NCBI GenBank assembly: GCA_018651745.1 | Contig: JABIDL010000013.1 | Span: forward strand, 1 to 17,831 | Length of the DNA: 17,831 bases | Reading direction: 5' to 3' | Source: Candidatus Neomarinimicrobiota bacterium | Lineage (GTDB): Bacteria > Fidelibacterota > Marinisomatia > Marinisomatales > TCS55 | Shown: piece after piece, positions 11,873 through 17,831 of the stretch | Position numbering within the stretch: the first letter of the stretch is position 1 | Layout: the number at the start of each line of letters is the position of its first letter | Notes under the pieces: model-generated | Database searches by the model: none | Seen by the model: the letters and a program-made list of their open reading frames with translations, nothing else | What the model was told of the DNA's origin: nothing | Program-made: the position numbers and the translations under genes

Positions 11873-14182
11873 ATGCTAAACTTACTTGAACGATTTTTAA
11901 AACAGCCCATTATGGTTCTGATTGTATTTTTTGGAATCACAATCTTCTTCGTTGCTGAAATGAAGGATAATACGCGAATGGAAACAGATTTGGATAAATA
12001 TATGCCCCAGGATCATCCTGCATTTATTTATAGCGATCAAGCGGCTGAATGGTTTGATATAAAAGATGGCATTATCATTGCCATCGAAAATACAGGCGGT
12101 ATTTATAATACAGGCACGCTCGCCAAAATTAAAAAGCTCACTAAAGATTTACAGAAATTAGATGAAATTGAGAAGCAAGATGTAACGTCATTATATACAG
12201 CTGATAATATCGTGGGAACGGAAGATGGAATGGATGTAAAAGCATTCTTTAAACGCGTGCCGAAATCACAAGAAAAAATAGAAGCGCTTCAAGAAAAAGT
12301 GCGTTCCAATGAAATGGTTTTTGGTCGACTTGTATCAGAAAATGAAACAGTTTCAGTCATTATTGCTCGCATCAATGATGATGTTTTCACGCAGGAATTT
12401 TATGATGAAATTCTTGAACTCGCTCATTCCTATGAAGGAGATGAAAATATTCATGTCGCCGGTCGTCCAATCGTGGAAGGAACGATGGCTGTTTTAGGCC
12501 CTGCAGATATGAAACGAATGGTTCCCATTGTTTTGACGGTTATCATTCTTATTCTACTCTTCTTACTTCGGAGCGTTAAAAATACCATTTTAACCATGTT
12601 AGTCGTTTTATTCAGCACCATTTGGACTTTCGGATTACTCGCCGTAGTGGGCATCCCAATTTATGCGGTATTCACCACAATCCCAGTGATGCTCATTGCC
12701 ATTGGTGTGGCGGATGGGATTCATTTATTCAGTCATGTGGATTTATTTAGAGTCGAAAATCCCACTGCATCAAAAATAGACACCATTAAAAATATGATAA
12801 AAGAAATGTGGAAGCCCGTTGTAATGACATCCGTAACCACGGCTGTGGGATTTATTTCATTATTGACATCTCAAGTTTATCCCATTAAATATTTTGGTGT
12901 ATTCACTGCCTTTGGTGTTTTAGTGGCTATGTTACTATCGCTAGTTTTAATACCTGCAGGTATGATGATTGTTGGTTTGCCAAAGATTAGGAAAATCAGA
13001 GTTCACAGTGCAAACGACAAACATGCCGTTGTTTTCGCTCATAAGTTCGCTTCAGGACTTTTGAAATATAAATGGGCGACGCTTGGGCTTACCGCATTAA
13101 TAATAGTGATTTCCATCTTTGGAACCAGTAAAGTATGGATCAATTCCAGCTTTTTAGACAAATTCGAAAAAAACAGTGACATTGTGCTTACAGACAAATT
13201 TATTAATGAAAATTTTGGAGGCACATCAACATTAAATCTTGTTTTAGAATCAACTGAAAAGGATGTTTTTAAAAATCCAGCCATTTTAAAAATGGTGGAT
13301 CAAATGCAAACAGATGTTGAATCGATTGAAATTGTGGGTTCATCATTTGGACTGACTGATTATTTATTACGCATGAATAAGGTCATGCATGCAGATGATG
13401 AAGCATTTAATATTATTCCCGAAACATCTGATTTAATTGCGCAATATTTATTGCTTTACGAAATGTCTGGTGACCCGGAAAATCTCTGGCAAGTAACCGA
13501 TTTTGATTACCAAAAATTGAATGTGACTTTCCAATTGAAAAGTGATGATTCAAAAAGTATCAATTCTGCCATGGATCGAATAGAATCTTACAGAGACCAA
13601 TTTAACACACATAATATTGACATGAATTTTGCTGGTTCAGGTTATAAAGCGTTGGTCTTTACGGATTTGATTCTGCAAGGACAAATAGCAAGTTTACTCT
13701 TGTCATTAGTCATTGTGGCGGTGTTATTGAGTCTTATGTTTAAAAATGTGGTTGCGGGATTAACAGGCACAGTTCCTATTATTATAACGGCGGCAATTAG
13801 TTTTGGTGTTATGGGTTTATTGGGCATTCCATTAAGCACAACCACGGCCCTCATGTCCAGTATTTCCATCGGAATTGGTATTGATTATGCTGTGCATTTT
13901 ATTGATCGATATCGAGAGAATACGAGAAAAACGAAGGATATAGAATTGGCCATCCAACGAACCATGCACCATAGTGGTCGTGCCATTGTTTTTAATGCGG
14001 TGGTGGTAATAGCCGGTTTTATGGTGATGCTATTTTCAGTATTTCCACCAAATAGAGAATTGGGATTCTTGGTATCACTCAACATGTTTACCAGTTTTGT
14101 GGGTACAATTACGGTGATGGTGCTCATCATTGAACAGAAAAAACTTTTTTGTAAAAAAAGTAATAATGAAATAGGAGAATAA
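11873..14182 (+). CDS. RND/MMPL-family exporter, 12 membrane segments (769 aa)
   Basis: This is an inner-membrane proton-driven exporter of the RND superfamily, MMPL/COG1033 type. It has two homologous halves: TM1 (about 12-28), a periplasmic domain (30-212) and TM2-6 (216-368); then TM7 (about 401-417), a second periplasmic domain (420-600) and TM8-12 (604-755). Each half keeps the acidic residue of its core helix, Asp281 in AIGVADGIHLFSH and Asp671 in SIGIGIDYAVHFIDRY, the usual proton-relay positions in this group. At 769 residues it is smaller than AcrB-type pumps and needs no adaptor of the MFP type, none of which is encoded here. AAAGGAG five bases before ATG 11873 is the best ribosome site in the window. 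The overlapping operator implies TetR control. With the LolA-like and barrel genes downstream it probably moves a lipid or lipophilic molecule. Confidence 0.93.
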   Translation: MLNLLERFLKQPIMVLIVFFGITIFFVAEMKDNTRMETDLDKYMPQDHPAFIYSDQAAEWFDIKDGIIIAIENTGGIYNTGTLAKIKKLTKDLQKLDEIEKQDVTSLYTADNIVGTEDGMDVKAFFKRVPKSQEKIEALQEKVRSNEMVFGRLVSENETVSVIIARINDDVFTQEFYDEILELAHSYEGDENIHVAGRPIVEGTMAVLGPADMKRMVPIVLTVIILILLFLLRSVKNTILTMLVVLFSTIWTFGLLAVVGIPIYAVFTTIPVMLIAIGVADGIHLFSHVDLFRVENPTASKIDTIKNMIKEMWKPVVMTSVTTAVGFISLLTSQVYPIKYFGVFTAFGVLVAMLLSLVLIPAGMMIVGLPKIRKIRVHSANDKHAVVFAHKFASGLLKYKWATLGLTALIIVISIFGTSKVWINSSFLDKFEKNSDIVLTDKFINENFGGTSTLNLVLESTEKDVFKNPAILKMVDQMQTDVESIEIVGSSFGLTDYLLRMNKVMHADDEAFNIIPETSDLIAQYLLLYEMSGDPENLWQVTDFDYQKLNVTFQLKSDDSKSINSAMDRIESYRDQFNTHNIDMNFAGSGYKALVFTDLILQGQIASLLLSLVIVAVLLSLMFKNVVAGLTGTVPIIITAAISFGVMGLLGIPLSTTTALMSSISIGIGIDYAVHFIDRYRENTRKTKDIELAIQRTMHHSGRAIVFNAVVVIAGFMVMLFSVFPPNRELGFLVSLNMFTSFVGTITVMVLIIEQKKLFCKKSNNEIGE

Positions 14183-14183
14183 A

Positions 14184-14957
14184 ATGAAAACAATCAAATC
14201 AATACTACCTATGAGTATCCTTCTTTCAGGAATGATATTTGCCCAAGATTTATCTGGCCTTGAAGTCATTCAAAAGGTGTATGACCGTCCAACAGGAAAT
14301 GACATGACAGGAAATCTGATCATGACCATCGAAAATTCCCGTGGCAATCAACGCGTCAGAAAAATTAAACAATTTGTGAAGACTGTTAAGAATGGTGAAA
14401 AGAAAATTATGTATTTCCTTTCGCCTGCTGATGTAAAAAATACATCCTTTATGACATGGAGTTATGATGATGCATCTAAAAGTGATGATCAATGGATTTA
14501 TTTGCCCGCACTCAAAAAAGTAAAGCGGATTTCCAGCGACAGTAAGGGCGATTATTTTATGGGCTCTGATTTTACCTATGATGATTTGGGTGATCGCCAT
14601 CCTTTAGATGATACTCATACTATTCTACGGGAAGAAGTCATCAATGAAAAAGAAACCATCGTTATAGAAAGTGTGCCGAAAGATGAAGAATATATGTATG
14701 CCAGAACGGTAACATGGGTGGTCAAAGATTCTTGGATTGGACTCAAAAAGGAATTTTATGATGAAGATGATGAATTGTTAAAAATCCTGACGGTGGATGA
14801 TCAACAATCTTTTAAAGATGTGATTATTTTGACCAAAGTAAAAATGAAAAACGTCCAAAGAAATCAATTCACGATTATGGAATTTTCCGATGTTCAAATT
14901 GATACAGGAATTCCTAATAATAAATTCACAGAACGTATGATGAAAAGGGGGATATGA
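14184..14957 (+). CDS. LolA-like outer-membrane lipoprotein-sorting family protein (257 aa)
   Basis: This periplasmic protein matches the outer membrane lipoprotein-sorting protein family (LolA/LolB-like fold, PF17131 type). It has a signal peptide (1-20, ending IFAQ), then GLEVIQKVYDRPTGNDMTG, the strand LIMTIENSRGNQRVRKI, KIMYFLSPADVKNTSFMTW, QWIYLPALKKVKRISS, the conserved FMGSDFTYDDLGDR, and TWVVKDSWIGLKKEFYD. Such open beta-barrel proteins carry lipid or acyl groups in a hydrophobic cavity. Coding for it beside an RND exporter and an outer-membrane barrel is a known arrangement (compare DUF1329 with DUF1302 and RND genes), which suggests that it shuttles the exporter's substrate across the periplasm. 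AGGAGA sits at the very end of the exporter gene, 14 bp before ATG 14184; the start directly follows the exporter stop. Substrate unknown. Confidence 0.9.
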   Translation: MKTIKSILPMSILLSGMIFAQDLSGLEVIQKVYDRPTGNDMTGNLIMTIENSRGNQRVRKIKQFVKTVKNGEKKIMYFLSPADVKNTSFMTWSYDDASKSDDQWIYLPALKKVKRISSDSKGDYFMGSDFTYDDLGDRHPLDDTHTILREEVINEKETIVIESVPKDEEYMYARTVTWVVKDSWIGLKKEFYDEDDELLKILTVDDQQSFKDVIILTKVKMKNVQRNQFTIMEFSDVQIDTGIPNNKFTERMMKRGI

Positions 14958-16213
14958 TGAAAATGAAATCACTCATATTGAGTTTAATCTTTTTATTTGG
15001 GGCAAATAGTTATGGCCAAAGTTTAGACATAAACGGTTATGTTCGTTCTTATTTGGGTGTATTAACCAATGAGACGAACGATTATTCCATAAACCAAAAT
15101 ACATTGGATATAAAATTGAAACGCACGGATGATAATGTGTCCTTTTTTGCAAATCCATTTCTGTATCAAACGCCAAATCAGGATGTTTCTTTAGGACTGC
15201 GTGAAGCGTATATGGATGTGTATTTTTATAATATGGATTTACGCATTGGAAAACAGCAAATTATTTGGGGAAAAGCAGATGGAATGTTTATTACTGATAT
15301 TGTTTCTCCAAAAGATTTAGGCGAGTTTCTTCTTCGTGATTTTGATGAAATCCGCACAGGAATTACATCTTTAAAGGCAAACTATTATTTAGGTGATAAT
15401 ACATTAGAGATGGTTTGGATTCCAACATTTACACCCACAATTATGCCGGATGAAACATCTATTTGGTCTCGTATTCCAGAATTTCCATTACCTATTACGA
15501 TTAATGAATCCCAAAAAGATATTCCTGGACGATTAGAAAATAGTGAAGGATTTATCAAGTTTTCGGGTATGTCATCTTTATTAGACTACGAAATTATGGC
15601 GGGGAAAATGTGGGATGATGATCCAACCTTACATATTACTCCAATCATTACTGTAGATAACCCAACACCAACAGGCTTATGGTTATCTCCAATTCATCAC
15701 CAATTAACATTGGTCGGTGGTAGCTTTAGTTCGGAATTGGGTGGAGTAATTTTACGGGGAGAAGGAGCATATTATATGGGAAAACAATTTTCTGCTTTAA
15801 ATCCAGACCAATTGAATTTGCCAACGAGTTTACTGGAAAAAGATTATGCACATTATTTAATTGGGACGGATTTTTCTATTGGAACCACACGATTTAGCAC
15901 ACAATTTATTCAACGAGCTATACTTGATTATGACGAAACAATTATTCAAGATGAATTCGATAATACCATGACATTTTTAGCCAATCGCACCTTTTTGCAA
16001 GAAACACTCACACTTCAATTATTTGGATATGTTGGACTCAATAATGAAGATGCACTTATTCGTCCAAGTCTAACGTACGATGTAGCGGATGGGTTTGAGA
16101 TTTTAGCGGGTGCCAATATTTTTATCAAAAATGATGAAAGTGAAACGACTGGATTGTTTGGCCATTACGATGATAATGACATGGTCTATGTTAAAGTGAA
16201 ATACAGTTTTTAA
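14954..16213 (+). CDS. DUF1302-like outer-membrane beta-barrel protein (419 aa)
   Basis: This is a predicted outer-membrane barrel. It has a signal peptide (about 1-21, ending SYGQ), then amphipathic strands throughout and a C terminus VYVKVKYSF with the terminal Phe expected for BAM insertion. The segment RIGKQQIIWGKADG (97-110), then ITDIVSPKDLGEF, resembles the DUF1302 hallmark (R-x-G-x-Q-x-x-x-W-G followed by a N/S-P-x-D motif). Within the operon it is the likely outer-membrane end point of the RND + LolA-like pathway. The start overlaps the previous stop (ATGATGA; possible starts 14954 and 14957), with AGGGGG just upstream, so translation is coupled. A general porin-like role cannot be excluded. 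Confidence 0.82.
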   Translation: MMKMKSLILSLIFLFGANSYGQSLDINGYVRSYLGVLTNETNDYSINQNTLDIKLKRTDDNVSFFANPFLYQTPNQDVSLGLREAYMDVYFYNMDLRIGKQQIIWGKADGMFITDIVSPKDLGEFLLRDFDEIRTGITSLKANYYLGDNTLEMVWIPTFTPTIMPDETSIWSRIPEFPLPITINESQKDIPGRLENSEGFIKFSGMSSLLDYEIMAGKMWDDDPTLHITPIITVDNPTPTGLWLSPIHHQLTLVGGSFSSELGGVILRGEGAYYMGKQFSALNPDQLNLPTSLLEKDYAHYLIGTDFSIGTTRFSTQFIQRAILDYDETIIQDEFDNTMTFLANRTFLQETLTLQLFGYVGLNNEDALIRPSLTYDVADGFEILAGANIFIKNDESETTGLFGHYDDNDMVYVKVKYSF

Positions 16214-16232
16214 TCTTAGGTCAAGGTAAATA

Positions 16233-16664
16233 ATGAAAATATTAACCATACTATTTTTCGGCCCTTTGTTATTGTTTGCGGAAGATATTGGAACGTTATC
16301 TCTAACAATAAAAGTTGACTCACTCAAAAACTCAGATGGCGTTATACAGTTTGCAATATATAACAATGATAATTCTATCCCTGATATGAAATTTGAGAAA
16401 TGTCTCAAAAAGGGAAATGCCGTAATTAAGGAAAAATCTGCAACTTATACTTTTGAATCTTTAGAAAAAGGACGGTATGCTGTAAATATTTTACATGATG
16501 AGAATAAAAATAAAAAAATAGACAAAGGTTTTATATTGCCAAAAGAAGGATTTGGGTTTTCAAATTATAAATCTTTAGGGTTTTTTAATCGCCCCAATTT
16601 TAAGAAATCGAGTTTTGAATTAGATACTGATTCGACAATAACCGTTTTAGTAAACTACCTTTAA
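16233..16664 (+). CDS. DUF2141 secreted protein (143 aa)
   Basis: This is a small exported protein of the DUF2141 family, whose function is not established. A signal peptide (1-16, ending LLLFA) precedes the family pattern: GTLSLTIKVDSLKNSDGVIQFAIY, then TYTFESLEKGRYAVNILHDEN (G-x-YAV-x-x-x-HDEN), KNKKIDKGFILPKEGFGFSN. The fold is predicted to be an immunoglobulin-like beta-sandwich in the periplasm or at the cell surface. AGGT about 10 nt before ATG 16233 is a modest ribosome site. It lies 19 bp after the barrel gene, and its stop codon directly touches the patatin start (TAAATG), so it is read with both. Confidence 0.88.
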   Translation: MKILTILFFGPLLLFAEDIGTLSLTIKVDSLKNSDGVIQFAIYNNDNSIPDMKFEKCLKKGNAVIKEKSATYTFESLEKGRYAVNILHDENKNKKIDKGFILPKEGFGFSNYKSLGFFNRPNFKKSSFELDTDSTITVLVNYL

Positions 16665-17831
16665 ATGAAATATCTACTTTTTATAGTCATTCAAATTTCG
16701 TGTCTTGTTTCTGGCGATAATCGTGATTCAGCTTCAGTAATCGAATCTAACAAAATTGCTCTAGTTTTAAGCGGAGGAGGAGCACAAGGTATTGCCCATA
16801 TAGGTGTTTTGAAAGCATTTGAAGAATACAAAATCCCTATAGACCTAATTGTTGGCACAAGTGCAGGCGCAATCGTAGGTGGCTTATATGCTTCAGGCAT
16901 TTCCATAGAAAAATTAGAAATGATGTCAGTTGATGGTACTTTCATGAAGTTGTTTTTAGGACGAAATGATTTAAGTGATGTACCCGTTTGGCAGAGGAAT
17001 GACGTTTCAAGTGGAAAATTTTCTATTAGAAGAAATAACAAACAAATCAGTGGACCACCCGGGTTATTTAATGATCAACTCATATGGCGAGATTTATTTT
17101 TATTAACTGCAGCAGGGAACCATCAGGCTAAAGCAAATTTCGATTCGTTATTTATACCCTTTCGGGCAATTGGTGCTGACATAGTTGCGCAAGAAACAGT
17201 TGTTTTTGATTCAGGGTCTTTAGCAGAAGCGATCCGTGTCTCCATGTCTATTCCTATGGTTTATCCTTCAGTTGTAAAAGATGGATCCATTCTGATAGAT
17301 GGTGGTATATATAATAATATGCCAACTAATATTGCTAGAGAGTTAGGAGAATCCAAAATTATTGCTGTAAATGTAGACGATACGCCTCCAGGTTTAGAAA
17401 AAATGAAAGATATTTTTGATTATTTCGACTTATTTAGTTCTGTATTTTTTTCTCCAACAGATTCTATTAGTATCAGTGATTGGGATTACTTTATTAATGT
17501 CAATACAGAAGGGTTTTATATTTTTGATTTTTCTTCTGGAGAAGCATTAATTAAAAGAGGCTATGATGCGGGAGTAAAGGCTGCCAAAAAAATTAGAAAA
17601 AATATTAATAGGCAGTTAGATATAAACAAAATGAAAAACCGACAACATAAATATCAAAATGCTTTTATGGATAAATCAATAAAGCATATAAAGTGGGTCG
17701 ATCACAAAACGGGGGAATTATTAATTGATGAATACAAGATTAATACTCCTTTTTTATTTTCTACTCATAAAATCAAAACAATAATTAATTCACTCTATTC
17801 AACAAATACCTATGATTTAATAATTCCCGAA
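16665..17831 (+). CDS. Patatin-like phospholipase, probable PlpD/type Vd fusion, cut by window end
   Basis: The frame is open from ATG 16665 to the last base (389 codons, no stop). After a signal peptide (about 1-18) comes a full patatin domain (about 30-310): oxyanion-hole loop SGGGAQGIAH (from residue 36), nucleophile elbow GTSAG with Ser66, and the DGG motif with Asp212, so the Ser/Asp dyad is intact. Patatins hydrolyse phospholipid or other acyl esters. The signal peptide and the continuation past the patatin domain (KWVDHKTGELLIDEY, then FLFSTHKIKTIINSLY), which looks like the start of a POTRA-type module, suggest the PlpD/FplA architecture: exported patatin, POTRA, then a BamA-like 16-strand barrel. 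The barrel itself is outside the window, so this part is inferred. It is coupled to the DUF2141 gene and extends the exporter operon. Confidence 0.9.
   Translation, partial: MKYLLFIVIQISCLVSGDNRDSASVIESNKIALVLSGGGAQGIAHIGVLKAFEEYKIPIDLIVGTSAGAIVGGLYASGISIEKLEMMSVDGTFMKLFLGRNDLSDVPVWQRNDVSSGKFSIRRNNKQISGPPGLFNDQLIWRDLFLLTAAGNHQAKANFDSLFIPFRAIGADIVAQETVVFDSGSLAEAIRVSMSIPMVYPSVVKDGSILIDGGIYNNMPTNIARELGESKIIAVNVDDTPPGLEKMKDIFDYFDLFSSVFFSPTDSISISDWDYFINVNTEGFYIFDFSSGEALIKRGYDAGVKAAKKIRKNINRQLDINKMKNRQHKYQNAFMDKSIKHIKWVDHKTGELLIDEYKINTPFLFSTHKIKTIINSLYSTNTYDLIIPE

Overview
The window most likely comes from a Gram-negative bacterium of the FCB (Fibrobacteres-Chlorobi-Bacteroidetes) superphylum, and Candidatus Marinimicrobia or a close relative fits best. 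The evidence is a secreted protein with a C-terminal type IX-type sorting domain (QNYPNPFNP motif), many signal peptides ending in FAQ or YGQ, lipoproteins, tandem M16 peptidases, AT-rich coding and several TTG starts after weak or missing Shine-Dalgarno sites. The lineage is inferred from style; no phylogenetic marker is present.

Layout. (1) 1-53: 3' part of a tRNA-Pro(TGG). (2) 54-671: mostly non-coding, with a 33-residue lysine-rich small protein (311-412), several hairpins and a 72-bp degraded copy of the 3' end of the nearby cysteine desulfurase gene. (3) 672-1160: an orphan 162-aa basic protein. (4) 1283-2437 (minus): IscS/NifS-type cysteine desulfurase, divergent from two tightly coupled hotdog-fold genes (PaaI-like thioesterase 2467-2931 and DUF4442 2933-3400). 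(5) 3459-5957: two very AT-rich genes, a beta-propeller lipoprotein and a T9SS-sorted secreted protein, followed by a 60-bp copy of the DUF4442 gene 3' end. (6) 6113-10624: a DUF885 metallopeptidase-like lipoprotein and a two-subunit M16 peptidase in one collinear run. (7) 10644-11216: a divergent cold-shock protein and a truncated NmrA-like oxidoreductase remnant. (8) 11241-17831: a TetR regulator, an RND/MMPL exporter, a LolA-like periplasmic protein, a DUF1302-like outer-membrane barrel, a DUF2141 protein and a patatin (cut by the window end), all on the plus strand with gaps of at most about 50 bp.

Two points stand out. First, the same unusual arrangement occurs twice within 6 kb: an intact gene, then AT-rich cargo, then a duplicate of that gene's 3' end, with the homology ending at or next to the stop codon. 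This is what Campbell-type (single-crossover or att-like) integration into the 3' ends of protein-coding genes would leave. No integrase is seen in either insert. Second, the TetR-RND-LolA-like-barrel-DUF2141-patatin run looks like a self-contained envelope-spanning export system, with matching palindromic operators in front of both the regulator and the exporter. The exporter + LolA-like + barrel parts could move a lipid or lipophilic substrate from inner to outer membrane, and the patatin could act on lipids at the cell surface. The substrate is unknown.
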